64,000 nucleotides of DNA from Hyunsoonleella flava (GTDB lineage: Bacteria; Bacteroidota; Bacteroidia; Flavobacteriales; Flavobacteriaceae). The notes beneath the pieces are model-generated. The model was not told the origin of the DNA, made no database searches, and was given only the letters and a program-made list of their open reading frames with translations. The stretch spans positions 124,001-188,000 of the forward strand of contig NZ_SIRT01000002.1 in assembly GCF_004310325.1 (NCBI RefSeq), written 5' to 3'. Positions 8,813-17,701 of this stretch are shown here, piece by piece. Position 1 is the first letter of the stretch; the number at the start of each line of letters is the position of its first letter. The position numbers were made by a program, and so were the translations under genes.

Positions 8813-9609
8813 TTGAGTTTGAACTCATAAAGATTTCCGCCATCACCCTTATCTCTTTCGTCAGTGATGTAAACTGTTTTAGAATCTATAAAGCAAATAC
8901 CTTCTTTTTGGGAGTTATGGTCAAATTTTAGTTCTTCAATTTTTCCATCGAAGAAGTTATCACCTTTAAAATTGCTAATTTTCCAAAGTTTATCATGGTT
9001 TAATAATACTATGGTCTTACCATCATCACTGATGTCGGCCGAAGTAATCCTATGGTTTTTACCATCTAGATTAAACTCTTTAACTAAAATAGCGGTGTGT
9101 AGCCCAACTTTATTAGGTACCTTAAATAGCATGCTGGATTTGTTTTCTTTACTAAATACATAGAAAAATCCATTCCAAATAAAAAACGCTTCAAAGTCTT
9201 TAGGCTTCACATCCTTAGGTAACATAAAGTTGATGCGTTGTGCGTTGGTTTTATCATCGCTCAAATCAGATATTTTGTAAATGGTGAAGTCGTCTCTATT
9301 TTTACTATTGTTTCCAAAATCACCAATGTACAGGTTGCCTTCTTTATCAGAAGTTAAATCTTCCCAATCAATATTACTGGAGTTTTTTATATCAATATCT
9401 TTTATGATGTCGCCATTCGTATTCAATCCATAGATATTGTTTTTGTTTCCAGAATCTTCAATGGTCCATAATAAATCAGAATTTACTACTGTCTCAATAG
9501 CTGAAGCTTCTTTTAAACTTTTTGGTAAATCTGCAATTACACTTAATTTGCCGGTTTGGCATGCATTAAACAAAATGAAAATTAAAAGTAATTTTTGTAT
9601 TTGGTACAT
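8809..9609 (-). CDS. Beta-propeller-like lipoprotein
   Basis: This 266-residue protein has a signal peptide and lipobox (LFNACQ, Cys17). The mature part reads as repeated beta-blade-like units: DLLWTIEDSGNKNNIYGL, DLTSDKEGNLYIGDFGNN, GKTIVLLNHDKLWKIS and KTVYITDERDKGDGGNLYEFKLN. The pattern resembles SdiA-regulated/YjiK-type and NHL-type propellers, but I cannot assign a specific family. It is probably anchored in the outer or inner membrane facing the periplasm. It converges on thioredoxin with a 4-base overlap. A broken copy of its 3' end lies at 8160-8400, showing the locus was once duplicated. Function unknown. Confidence 0.75.
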   Translation of the reverse strand: MYQIQKLLLIFILFNACQTGKLSVIADLPKSLKEASAIETVVNSDLLWTIEDSGNKNNIYGLNTNGDIIKDIDIKNSSNIDWEDLTSDKEGNLYIGDFGNNSKNRDDFTIYKISDLSDDKTNAQRINFMLPKDVKPKDFEAFFIWNGFFYVFSKENKSSMLFKVPNKVGLHTAILVKEFNLDGKNHRITSADISDDGKTIVLLNHDKLWKISNFKGDNFFDGKIEELKFDHNSQKEGICFIDSKTVYITDERDKGDGGNLYEFKLN

Positions 9610-9737
9610 CTTTATTTTTTTATCTATCTCAAAATTACAACTTAGGGACCCAAATGAAAATTAAATATCATAAACTATTTATAAAATATGGGAAATGCCT
9701 TTTTTAATTGATAGTTTTATGCTGAAAAAGTGTGCCT

Positions 9738-10604
9738 ATGACAACAGTAGATGATTTACTTAATCTTTTAGTTTTAGATAAAATAAGTGATGATGCTTTT
9801 AATGGTGTGAGTAAGACAGTGGGCAGTCCCATTGTTTTTGGCGGGCAGGTGCTGGCACAAGCCTTAAATGCAGCGAGTAGAACTATTACAAATCAAAGAA
9901 TTTTACACTCGATGCATGCGTTTTTTTTGGAAGCTGGAGATTTGGAATGTCCTATTACCTACAACGTTAGTAAGGTAAGGGATGGTGGAAGTTTTTCTGT
10001 AAGACGCGTAACGGCGCATCAAAAAGAGACTACAATTTTTATCTTATCGGCTTCATTTCATAAAAAAGAGGAAGGTTATGAGCATCAAATTGAAATGCCG
10101 ATAAATGTAAAACCTCCAGAGGATTTGTTAAGTTGGACTGATATGCGTAAAGAGTTTGGAGATGCACTTCCAAAGGGCTTAAAATCGTTTTTAGAAGTTA
10201 AGCGCCCAATAGAATTTAAACCAACGGCTTTTGCCAACCCTTTACAACCTAAAGATTTGCCTCCAAAACATCAGGTGTGGTTTAAACTGAAGGGTAATAT
10301 TGAAAATTTAGATTTAGCCACAAAACAACAAATTTTAACCTACATTTCAGATTATAATATTTTAGTGTCTACTTTAAATCCTCATGCTAGTAAAGCTCAT
10401 TGGGGCAATACACAGACCGCCAGTTTAGATCATTCTATGTGGTTTTTTAGGGATTTTGATTTTTCAGATTGGTTGCTTTACGATATGGAATCGCCCAGTG
10501 GAGCTATGGCGAGAGGGTTTGCAAGAGGACATATTTTTACTAGAGATGGAAAATTAATAGCTTCAGTAGCGCAGGAAGGATTGGTAAGACCCATAGCAAA
10601 ATAA
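9738..10604 (+). CDS. tesB: Acyl-CoA thioesterase II (TesB family)
   Basis: This 288-residue double hot-dog thioesterase hydrolyses acyl-CoA to free fatty acid and CoA. Family signatures include VFGGQVLAQAL near residue 37, LHSMHAFFLEAGD, RDGGSFSVRRV, the second-half Asp region ISDYNILVSTL, SLDHSMWFF and the Gln-containing SVAQEGLVR at the C-terminus, which supplies the catalytic Asp/Thr(Ser)/Gln set. A GTG at 9732 would add two residues, but the ATG at 9738 is preferred. The stop overlaps the ATG of the next flavoprotein gene (TAATG), suggesting co-translation. Confidence 0.92.
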   Translation: MTTVDDLLNLLVLDKISDDAFNGVSKTVGSPIVFGGQVLAQALNAASRTITNQRILHSMHAFFLEAGDLECPITYNVSKVRDGGSFSVRRVTAHQKETTIFILSASFHKKEEGYEHQIEMPINVKPPEDLLSWTDMRKEFGDALPKGLKSFLEVKRPIEFKPTAFANPLQPKDLPPKHQVWFKLKGNIENLDLATKQQILTYISDYNILVSTLNPHASKAHWGNTQTASLDHSMWFFRDFDFSDWLLYDMESPSGAMARGFARGHIFTRDGKLIASVAQEGLVRPIAK

Positions 10605-11821
10605 TGGCTAAGAAAGACGTAATTATCATTGGGGGCGGTGCTGCAGGTTTTTTTGCAGCCATTAACGTTGCGGAGCAAAACCCCAAGTTAAAAGTTGCTA
10701 TTTTAGAACGAGGAAAAGAAGGTTTAGGTAAAGTAAAAGTGTCTGGTGGCGGACGATGTAATGTAACACATGCTGAATTTATACCTTCTGAACTAGTTCA
10801 TAATTATCCCCGTGGTGAAAAAGAGTTATTAGGGCCTTTTCACAAGTTTATGACGGGCGATACCATTGATTGGTTTGAAAAAAGGGGTGTGGCTCTAAAA
10901 ATAGAAGATGATGGCAGAATGTTTCCAGTTACAAACTCGTCACAAACCATCATCGATTGTTTTTTAAATGAAGCTGAAAAGTTTGGTGTTGAGGTATTTT
11001 ATAACCATTCTGTGAAATCAATTAATAAAGAAGAAAGCGATTTTAAAGTAGAAACAACGCAAGGTTTATTTTCAGCAGAAAAAGTTTTGATAGCAACGGG
11101 AAGTAATCCCAAAATTTGGAATTTACTGGAAGGTTTAGGACATACCATTTCACAGCCTGTACCGTCATTATTTACATTTAATATTGAAGATGAGCGCATT
11201 AAAGATATCCCTGGTGTTGTTGCAAAAGATGTTGCCATACAGGTTTTAGAAACCAATTTATGGAGCGAAGGCCCTTTATTGATTACGCACTGGGGCATGA
11301 GTGCACCATCTATTTTAAAGCTATCCGCTTTTGGTGCTTTAGAATTGGCTAAACTGGAGTATAAATTTCAGATTGAAGTTAATTTTATCAAACAGTCCTT
11401 TGAAGATTGTTTAGAAGTTTTAAAGGTCTTAAAACAGGATTTGGCTAAAAAAGCAGTGTATAAATCTACGCAATTTGATTTGCCAAAACGTTTGTGGCAT
11501 AAATTGGTTTTAGCATCCCAAATACAGATTGAAACCCGATGGGCAGATATTAATAAATTACAATTCGAACAACTAGCAACCCAATTAACCAAAGCTGTTT
11601 TCAATGTTAAGGGCAAAAGCACATTTAAAGAAGAGTTTGTAACTGCTGGAGGCGTAAGTCTTAAGGAGGTAAACTTTAAAACATTTGAGAGTAAGAAAAT
11701 TAAAAACCTTTATTTTGCAGGCGAGGTGTTAAATATTGATGCAGTTACAGGAGGATTCAACTTTCAAAATGCATGGACAGGTGGTTATATAGCAGCAATG
11801 GCTATTGTAAATTCATCATAA
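10604..11821 (+). CDS. HI0933-family flavoprotein (NAD(P)/FAD-dependent oxidoreductase)
   Basis: This 405-residue protein belongs to the HI0933/BaiN-type flavoprotein family. The N-terminal dinucleotide-binding motif is VIIIGGGAAGFFAA, followed by the family-specific GKVKVSGGGRCNVTH. A second FAD contact lies in VLIATGSNPK, and the C-terminus carries FAGEVLNIDAVTGGFNFQNAWTGG split over the usual final FAD loop. Substrate is not defined for most members; some reduce unsaturated carbon bonds in steroids or related compounds. It is coupled by a 1-base overlap to tesB upstream, and DUF4174 begins 1 base after its stop, so a three- to four-gene operon is likely. Confidence 0.9.
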   Translation: MAKKDVIIIGGGAAGFFAAINVAEQNPKLKVAILERGKEGLGKVKVSGGGRCNVTHAEFIPSELVHNYPRGEKELLGPFHKFMTGDTIDWFEKRGVALKIEDDGRMFPVTNSSQTIIDCFLNEAEKFGVEVFYNHSVKSINKEESDFKVETTQGLFSAEKVLIATGSNPKIWNLLEGLGHTISQPVPSLFTFNIEDERIKDIPGVVAKDVAIQVLETNLWSEGPLLITHWGMSAPSILKLSAFGALELAKLEYKFQIEVNFIKQSFEDCLEVLKVLKQDLAKKAVYKSTQFDLPKRLWHKLVLASQIQIETRWADINKLQFEQLATQLTKAVFNVKGKSTFKEEFVTAGGVSLKEVNFKTFESKKIKNLYFAGEVLNIDAVTGGFNFQNAWTGGYIAAMAIVNSS

Positions 11822-11822
11822 A

Positions 11823-12236
11823 ATGAAGTATGTAGTTATAATTTTTTTGTTGTCAAATACAGTGTGGTCTCAAAACTTAGATGCTCATTTATGGGAGAAT
11901 CGTGTCATTGTGATTTCAGCCGATAAAGCTAATATTCAAAAGGCGGAATCTCAGTTCAATTTACTTAATAAAGAAAAAGAAAAACTAATAGATAGAAGAT
12001 TGGTCATCTACAAGTGCATTGAAAAAACTTGCGTATTTTATGATTTTAAACAAGTGGAAAAAATGTCCAAAACCAATAAAAATCCCGAAGGTTTTAGCAT
12101 TACGTTGATAGGATTAGATGGAGGTAAAAAATACAAATCAAACCAAATAGAGCAAGCTAATGTTTTTTTTGACTTGATCGACAAGATGCCAATGCGACGT
12201 CAAGAGCTCAAAAACAAAAAAGGTAAGAATGACTAA
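11823..12236 (+). CDS. DUF4174 exported protein
   Basis: This 137-residue protein has an N-terminal signal peptide cleaved after about residue 16 (LLSNTVWSQ). The mature part matches the DUF4174 pattern: HLWENRVIVISAD at the start, then a thioredoxin-fold-like layout with RRLVIYKC, and FSITLIGLDGGKKY followed by FFDLIDKMPMRRQEL near the end. Members are small periplasmic proteins, often compared with the redoxin fold but without a CxxC, and none is seen here. The 3' end overlaps the DUF1697 gene by 8 bases. Function unknown. Confidence 0.8.
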   Translation: MKYVVIIFLLSNTVWSQNLDAHLWENRVIVISADKANIQKAESQFNLLNKEKEKLIDRRLVIYKCIEKTCVFYDFKQVEKMSKTNKNPEGFSITLIGLDGGKKYKSNQIEQANVFFDLIDKMPMRRQELKNKKGKND

Positions 12237-12762
12237 ATATATCGCATTACTTCGTGGTATAAACGTTAGTGGGCAAAAGAAAATTCCCATGGCAGAATTA
12301 CGTGAATTACTTTCCAAATCTGAGTTAGAGCAAGTACAAACTTATATTCAAAGTGGGAATGTTATCTTTCAATCTTCAGAAAAAGATAAAGGAATATTAG
12401 AAATAAAGATTCATAATGCTATAAAAAAACATTTTGGGTTTGAAGTGTCAATTCTAGTGCTAATGCCGGAAGAATTACAACAAATTTTTGATAATTGCCC
12501 TTTTCCACAGGAAAAAAAGGAAAAGAGTTATTTTATGATGCTATTCTCCAAAGCAGAAAAAGCCAAAGTTGATGAGATTTCGAAATTGTCCTATCCAAAC
12601 GAGGAATTTCAAATAACTGATTGTTGTGTATATTTTTATTGTTCTGTTGGTTATGGAAAAGCAAAATTCAGTAATAATTTTTTTGAAAGAAAATTAAAAA
12701 TTATCGCCACCGCCAGAAATTATAACACAATGGTAAAGTTATTATCTTTGTCGGCAGAATAA
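12229..12762 (+). CDS. DUF1697 family protein
   Basis: This 177-residue cytosolic protein has the characteristic DUF1697 opening YIALLRGINVSGQKKIPM, then QTYIQSGNVIFQS and the C-terminal segment ATARNYNTMVKLL. Structures of the family show two alpha/beta subdomains; no activity is established, though a nucleic-acid role has been suggested from the fold. The ATG lies inside the end of the DUF4174 gene (8-base overlap), and the diphosphomevalonate decarboxylase gene starts 5 bases after its stop, so it appears to bridge the tesB set and the mevalonate genes in one transcript. Confidence 0.86.
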   Translation: MTKYIALLRGINVSGQKKIPMAELRELLSKSELEQVQTYIQSGNVIFQSSEKDKGILEIKIHNAIKKHFGFEVSILVLMPEELQQIFDNCPFPQEKKEKSYFMMLFSKAEKAKVDEISKLSYPNEEFQITDCCVYFYCSVGYGKAKFSNNFFERKLKIIATARNYNTMVKLLSLSAE

Positions 12763-12767
12763 TTGCT

Positions 12768-13865
12768 ATGATAGAAAAAGACTTTATACCAAAAGCATAT
12801 AAGAGTTCAATTGACAAAGGAAGTGTTACTTGGTCATCTCCAAGTAATATAGCTTTAGTGAAATATTGGGGCAAAAAGCAAAATCAAATTCCAGAAAATC
12901 CTTCTATTAGTTTTACCTTAAACAATTGTAAAACAACAACTAATTTAAGCTACACTAAAAAGGGAGACAGTGATAACTTTTCATTTGAAGTGTTTTTGGA
13001 TGGGAAAAAAGAAGACGGATTTAAACCAAAAATTGAAATGTTTTTTAAAAGGGTTGAGGTGTATTTGCCTTTTTTGAAAGACTATCATTTTAAAATAGAA
13101 ACATCCAATACATTTCCTCACAGTTCGGGGATAGCATCTTCAGCTTCGGGAATGAGTGCTTTAGCCTTGTGTTTGATGAGCGTTGAACAAGAACTTTCAA
13201 AGGCTGATGTTATTCCGAGTGCAGTCAAGGAATCCAGCTTCATCAAAAAAGCGTCGTTTTTAGCACGCCTAGGTTCTGGGAGTGCATGTAGAAGTTTGGA
13301 AGGCGATTTAGTGGTTTGGGGAAAGCATGATGCTATTGAAGACAGTTCGGACTTATTTGGTGTAAAATATCCATACGCGGTTCATGACGTTTTTAAAAAT
13401 TATCAAGACACCATTTTATTGGTTGATAAAGGCGAAAAGCAAGTAAGCAGTACCGTTGGACATAATTTAATGCATGGGCATCCCTTTGCTCAAGAGCGCT
13501 TTAAACAGGCCAATAAAAACCTTTCAGACATCATTTCTATATTAAAGGAAGGTGATTTAGATGGCTTTGTTGCTTTGGTTGAGAGCGAAGCACTTACGTT
13601 GCATGCAATGATGATGACAAGTATGCCTTATTTTATTTTGATGAAACCAAATACGTTGGAAATCATCAATAAAATCTGGGCTTACAGAAACCAAACAGGC
13701 TTTAAAGTTTGTTTTACTTTAGATGCAGGTGCAAACGTACATGTATTATATCCTGAGCGTGAAGCACCAAAGGTTTTAGAATTCATTCAGAATGAATTAG
13801 TTGCATATTGCCAAAATGGACAGTATATTTGCGACGTTATTGGTTTGGGGGCTAATAAATTATAA
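12768..13865 (+). CDS. mvaD: Diphosphomevalonate decarboxylase
   Basis: This 365-residue GHMP-superfamily enzyme would decarboxylate mevalonate diphosphate to isopentenyl diphosphate in an ATP-dependent reaction. Recognisable parts are SPSNIALVKYWGKK near residue 25, the GHMP phosphate loop SSGIASSASGMSAL (119-132), RLGSGSACRS and the catalytic Asp in LDAGANVHVLY (Asp319). It is followed by a second GHMP kinase. No phosphomevalonate kinase is present in the window, so whether the substrate is mono- or diphosphate cannot be decided from this locus alone. The classical decarboxylase is the favoured reading. Confidence 0.92.
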   Translation: MIEKDFIPKAYKSSIDKGSVTWSSPSNIALVKYWGKKQNQIPENPSISFTLNNCKTTTNLSYTKKGDSDNFSFEVFLDGKKEDGFKPKIEMFFKRVEVYLPFLKDYHFKIETSNTFPHSSGIASSASGMSALALCLMSVEQELSKADVIPSAVKESSFIKKASFLARLGSGSACRSLEGDLVVWGKHDAIEDSSDLFGVKYPYAVHDVFKNYQDTILLVDKGEKQVSSTVGHNLMHGHPFAQERFKQANKNLSDIISILKEGDLDGFVALVESEALTLHAMMMTSMPYFILMKPNTLEIINKIWAYRNQTGFKVCFTLDAGANVHVLYPEREAPKVLEFIQNELVAYCQNGQYICDVIGLGANKL

Positions 13866-13894
13866 ATGAATGATAATTTTGTTTAAAAATATAC

Positions 13895-13902
13895 TATATT
13901 TG
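13895..13902 (+). promoter_or_regulatory. Possible -7 promoter box upstream of mevalonate kinase
   Basis: TATATTTG fits the Bacteroidota -7 consensus TAnnTTTG and lies 32 bases before the ATG of the next gene. A TTTG occurs only 13 bases upstream (13878-13881) instead of about 19, so the -33 half is not convincing. The 69-base gap between two otherwise tightly packed genes makes an internal promoter plausible. Confidence 0.35.
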
Positions 13903-13934
13903 TTAAACAAGTTTTCCAAATCACGTTAGCTATT

Positions 13935-14864
13935 ATGAAAGGACCCCTTTTTTATTCAAAAATTTTACTCTTCGGAGAGTATGGAATCATAAAGGATTCT
14001 AAAGGGCTCTCTATTCCTTACAGTTTCTACAATGGTGCTCTTAAGAAAGATGATAATTCTTCTGAGGAAGCATTAAAATCAAATGCTAGCTTAAAGCGTT
14101 TTGTTGCGCATTTAGAAAATATTGATGATAGTATTGTTCGTTTTGATGTTGAGCGATTAAAAGCTGATGTAAATTCTGGAATGTACTTTGATTCATCTAT
14201 TCCTCAAGGTTACGGCGTTGGTAGTAGTGGTGCATTGGTTGCTGCTATTTATGATAAATATGCTTTTGATAAAATTACCGTTCTTGAAAATCTTACCAGA
14301 GAAAAGTTATTGAAACTTAAAGGTGTATTTTCAGCTATGGAATCGTTTTTCCATGGAAGTTCCTCAGGTTTAGACCCTTTAAACAGTTATTTGAGTATTC
14401 CTATACTTATCAATTCAAAAGATAACATTGAAGCCACAGGTATTCCTGCCCAACAAAGCGAAGGTAATGGTGCCGTATTTTTATTAGATAGTGGTATCAT
14501 TGGTGAAACTGCTCCTATGGTACAGATTTTTATGGAAAATATGAAGAAGGAAGGCTTCCGTAGTATGTTGAAAAATCAATTTATTAAGCATACTGATGCC
14601 TGTGTAGATGATTTCTTAAAAGGCGATATTAAATCCTTATTTAGAAATACCAAGCAACTCTCTAAAATTGTGTTAAACCATTTTAAACCGATGATTCCGA
14701 AGCATTTTCACGAACTTTGGAAAAAAGGTATCGAAACCAATGAGTACTATCTAAAACTTTGTGGTTCTGGTGGTGGAGGTTATATTCTTGGTTTTACAGA
14801 GGATTTAGACAAAGCAAAACAAGCATTATCTGATCATAAATTAGAAGTCGTTTATAACTTCTAA
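13935..14864 (+). CDS. Mevalonate kinase-type GHMP kinase
   Basis: This 309-residue GHMP kinase would use ATP to phosphorylate mevalonate. The N-terminus KILLFGEYGII matches the substrate-binding strand of mevalonate kinases. The ATP loop PQGYGVGSSGALVAA is at about residues 90-104, a catalytic-Asp-containing segment SSSGLDPLNS follows, and the third GHMP motif is KLCGSGGGGYILGF near the C-terminus. It sits directly after the diphosphomevalonate decarboxylase and before a UbiA prenyltransferase, which supports an isoprenoid role. Phosphomevalonate kinase is an alternative within the same superfamily, but the N-terminal pattern favours mevalonate kinase. Confidence 0.85.
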   Translation: MKGPLFYSKILLFGEYGIIKDSKGLSIPYSFYNGALKKDDNSSEEALKSNASLKRFVAHLENIDDSIVRFDVERLKADVNSGMYFDSSIPQGYGVGSSGALVAAIYDKYAFDKITVLENLTREKLLKLKGVFSAMESFFHGSSSGLDPLNSYLSIPILINSKDNIEATGIPAQQSEGNGAVFLLDSGIIGETAPMVQIFMENMKKEGFRSMLKNQFIKHTDACVDDFLKGDIKSLFRNTKQLSKIVLNHFKPMIPKHFHELWKKGIETNEYYLKLCGSGGGGYILGFTEDLDKAKQALSDHKLEVVYNF

Positions 14865-14937
14865 TATTCTTATCTTTATTGTTCATTCAAAAAATAATGC
14901 TACCCTGAGTTTATTTTAAGGGCATTAAACTGTGTAT

Positions 14938-15840
14938 ATGCTTTCCAGAAGACAGAAACATATTCTTCTTAAGTTTTTTAGTATGTTTTCTGTGGTCAGA
15001 GGTTACAATATTCTGGTCATCGTCATCGCCCAATACCTTACTGCTGTTTATATTTTGGCTTATGATAAACCCTTAAAAACAGTGGTTTTTGATTTGAATT
15101 TATTGATGCTCGTGCTAGCTACTGCTGCAACGATTGCTGCGGGCTATATCATCAATAATTTTTATGATTCTGAAAAGGATTTAATCAATCGTCCAATAAA
15201 GTCAAGATTAGATCGCTTGGTCAGTCAAAATACAAAACTATCCTTCTACTTTGTTTTAAATTTTATAGCGGTTATAATGGCAAGCTATGTGTCTTTTAAC
15301 GCGGTAATATTCTTCTCTATTTACATCTTCGGTATCTGGTTTTATTCGCATAGACTGAAGAAACTGCCATTTGTTGGAAATTTAACATCAGCTATATTAA
15401 CCATCACGCCGTTCTTTGCCATTTTCATGTATTACAAGAATTTTGAAACCGTAATTTTTGTGCATGCCATATTTTTATTTTTAATGATTTCAATGCGCGA
15501 ATTGACCAAGGATCTCGAAAATATAAAAGGAGACATCGCGCAAAACTACATCACTATTCCAGTGGCCTATGGTGAACGGGCTTCAAAAGTTATGCTTACA
15601 TTATTAGCAGTGGCCACGTTATTGCCAATGTATTTATTGTTATTTCATTATGAGGTAGGGTATATGTATCTCTTCTTCTATTTAAGTTTATTCCTCTTGG
15701 TAATTTTTATGATATTATTGTGGAAATCTACGACTAAGATTCAATATTTGATATTACACAATATTTTAAAATTTATAATCCTTGCAGGGGTATTTAGTAT
15801 ATTACTGATCGATGTGAGTGTTATTTTAAATCGAATTTAA
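14938..15840 (+). CDS. UbiA-family prenyltransferase (geranylgeranylglycerol-phosphate geranylgeranyltransferase-like)
   Basis: This ~300-residue integral membrane protein has about eight hydrophobic helices. The two Asp-rich motifs of UbiA enzymes are present: NNFYDSEKD (near residues 75-83) and DLENIKGD, which hold the Mg-prenyl diphosphate. It resembles the GGGP-type geranylgeranyltransferases that flavobacterial genomes carry beside mevalonate genes; the acceptor in these bacteria is not established. A GTG at 14932 would add two residues, but the ATG at 14938 is preferred. It ends immediately before the ATG of the nitrilase gene with no intergenic base, so the two are coupled. Confidence 0.85.
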   Translation: MLSRRQKHILLKFFSMFSVVRGYNILVIVIAQYLTAVYILAYDKPLKTVVFDLNLLMLVLATAATIAAGYIINNFYDSEKDLINRPIKSRLDRLVSQNTKLSFYFVLNFIAVIMASYVSFNAVIFFSIYIFGIWFYSHRLKKLPFVGNLTSAILTITPFFAIFMYYKNFETVIFVHAIFLFLMISMRELTKDLENIKGDIAQNYITIPVAYGERASKVMLTLLAVATLLPMYLLLFHYEVGYMYLFFYLSLFLLVIFMILLWKSTTKIQYLILHNILKFIILAGVFSILLIDVSVILNRI

Positions 15841-16791
15841 ATGCAGAATTTATTAAAAGTTGCTCTAGCTCAAATTTCCCCAGTTTGGTTGAACAAAGTT
15901 GAAACCTTAAAAAAAGTAGAACAGGCTATACGTGATGCTTCAAAAGAAAATTGTGAATTAATAGTATTTGGGGAAGGTTTAGTGCCTGGGTATCCATTTT
16001 GGCTGGCTTTAACAGGAGGAGCAGAATGGAATACCAAGGTAAATAAAGAGCTACATGCTCATTATGTAAAAAATTCAATTACTATTGAAGAAGAGGATTT
16101 AGAATCGATTTGTGAATTAGCTAAAAAACACAAAATTGCCATTTATTTAGGTATTATTGAGCGGCCATTGGATCGTGGTGGCCATAGTATTTATGCCTCT
16201 TTAGTTTATATAGATGCCAATGGAAAGATACAATCTGTACACAGAAAACTCCAACCCACCTACGATGAACGTTTAACTTGGGCACCAGGAGATGGTAACG
16301 GTTTACAAGTGCATAAACTCAAAGATTTTACGGTTGGAGGGTTAAATTGTTGGGAAAATTGGATGCCCCTTCCCAGAGCTGCGCTTTATGGTTTAGGTGA
16401 AAATTTACATATTGCCGTTTGGCCAGGGAGCGACCATAATACCAAAGATATTACACGGTTTATCGCTAGGGAATCTAGGAGTTTTGTGATTTCAGTGAGC
16501 AGTTTAATGACGAAAGACGATTTTCCAAAAGACACACCATATTTAGATAAAATTTTGGAGAAAGCACCTGATGTTTTAGCCAATGGTGGTAGTTGTATAG
16601 CTGGACCAGACGGCGAATGGATTGTTGCACCCGTTTTACACAAATCAGGTTTAATAATTGAAACAATTGACTTTAATCGCGTGTATGAGGAACGACAAAA
16701 TTTTGATGCGGTAGGACATTATTCCAGACCGGACGTTACACAATTGCAGGTGAATACCGAGAGACAGTCTACCGTGAAGTTCAATAAATAG
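15841..16791 (+). CDS. Carbon-nitrogen hydrolase, nitrilase-type
   Basis: This 316-residue protein carries the full nitrilase-superfamily catalytic triad: Glu45 in VFGEGLVPGYP, Lys136 in HRKLQPTYDE and Cys170 in LNCWENWMPL. The CWEN-MPL sequence is typical of the true nitrilase branch, which converts nitriles directly to carboxylic acids and ammonia, as opposed to amidase or beta-ureidopropionase branches. It has no signal peptide and would be a cytosolic multimer. It abuts the UbiA gene (adjacent stop and start). Why a nitrilase follows isoprenoid genes is not explained by known pathways. Confidence 0.88.
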   Translation: MQNLLKVALAQISPVWLNKVETLKKVEQAIRDASKENCELIVFGEGLVPGYPFWLALTGGAEWNTKVNKELHAHYVKNSITIEEEDLESICELAKKHKIAIYLGIIERPLDRGGHSIYASLVYIDANGKIQSVHRKLQPTYDERLTWAPGDGNGLQVHKLKDFTVGGLNCWENWMPLPRAALYGLGENLHIAVWPGSDHNTKDITRFIARESRSFVISVSSLMTKDDFPKDTPYLDKILEKAPDVLANGGSCIAGPDGEWIVAPVLHKSGLIIETIDFNRVYEERQNFDAVGHYSRPDVTQLQVNTERQSTVKFNK

Positions 16792-16834
16792 AGAAATCCT
16801 TAACCCAAAATCATCAATCATAAATTATTAGGTA

Positions 16835-16842
16835 TATCTTTG
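16835..16842 (+). promoter_or_regulatory. -7 promoter box upstream of the pseudouridine synthase paralogue
   Basis: TATCTTTG followed by C matches the Bacteroidota -7 element TAnnTTTG. It lies 17 bases before the ATG at 16859, in the short gap after the nitrilase stop. No clear -33 TTTG is seen at the expected spacing, so the call rests on the -7 box and position. Confidence 0.45.
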
Positions 16843-16858
16843 CACAAAATTTACAGTG

Positions 16859-17701
16859 ATGAACAGACAACAAGGCGGTAAAGGAAAAGGAAAACCATCA
16901 AAATTTGATGGTGGTAACAAGCCTTATAAAATCAATTCCAAAGATAAAACCCCTGTTAAGAAGACTAATTCGCAACATAAAAAATCTGGAAATTCAGATC
17001 AAATCCGTTTGAATAAATATGTAGCCAATGCAGGCGTGTGTTCACGACGTGAAGCTGATGTGCATATTGCAACAGGATTGGTTTCGGTTAATGGAAAAAT
17101 CATCACTGAAATGGGCTTTAAGGTAAAACCAGGTGATGAGGTACGCTATGATGGTGCTAGAATTAGCCCAGAGAAAAAAGCCTATGTATTACTAAACAAG
17201 CCAAAAGGTTTTGCCACAACTACTAGTGAGGGAAAGGGCAGAACGGTAATGGATTTAGTCGCTAATGCTACCAACGCCAAGATAAAACCTATTGGTCGCT
17301 TAGGAAGAAACTCTAAAGGTTTATTATTGTTCACAAATGATGATTCGGTTCATAAGAAATTCACTCATTCTAAAAATGGGGTAGCGCGTTTATTTCATAT
17401 TGAATTGGATAAAAACCTAAAGCTTGAAGATTTAAAGAAGATTCAAAATGGGTTTAAGGTTGAAGGGAAACTAATAGAAGTGGAAGAAATAAGTTTTATA
17501 GATGGAGCTAGTAAAAAGGAAGTCGGTTTAAAAATCAAGAATACTGGCAATACCATTATCCGAACTATTTTTGAGCATTTTAACTACGATATTTTAAGCT
17601 TGGATTGTGTGGCGATCGGGCATTTAACCAAAAAAGATATCCCTCGTGGGCATTGGAAGCATTTAACAGAACAGGAGTTAAATACCTTAAAGATGCTTTA
17701 A
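16859..17701 (+). CDS. RsuA/RluB-like pseudouridine synthase paralogue without catalytic Asp
   Basis: A basic, low-complexity N-terminus (~45 residues rich in Lys, Gly and Asn) precedes an S4 RNA-binding domain (IRLNKYVANAGVCSRREAD) and an RsuA/RluB-type pseudouridine synthase domain (YVLLNKPKG onward). The family normally has GRLD at the catalytic loop; here it reads IGRLGRNSKGLLLFTND, so the essential Asp is Gly (codon GGA at 17303-17305). The late motif that is normally rich in Arg (KNRVVRRIFEHLGY-like) is also changed to NTIIRTIFEHFNY. The frame is intact and 280 residues long, so the gene appears maintained. It may bind rRNA without isomerising uridine. A GTG at 16856 is an alternative start. 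Confidence 0.85.
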   Translation: MNRQQGGKGKGKPSKFDGGNKPYKINSKDKTPVKKTNSQHKKSGNSDQIRLNKYVANAGVCSRREADVHIATGLVSVNGKIITEMGFKVKPGDEVRYDGARISPEKKAYVLLNKPKGFATTTSEGKGRTVMDLVANATNAKIKPIGRLGRNSKGLLLFTNDDSVHKKFTHSKNGVARLFHIELDKNLKLEDLKKIQNGFKVEGKLIEVEEISFIDGASKKEVGLKIKNTGNTIIRTIFEHFNYDILSLDCVAIGHLTKKDIPRGHWKHLTEQELNTLKML

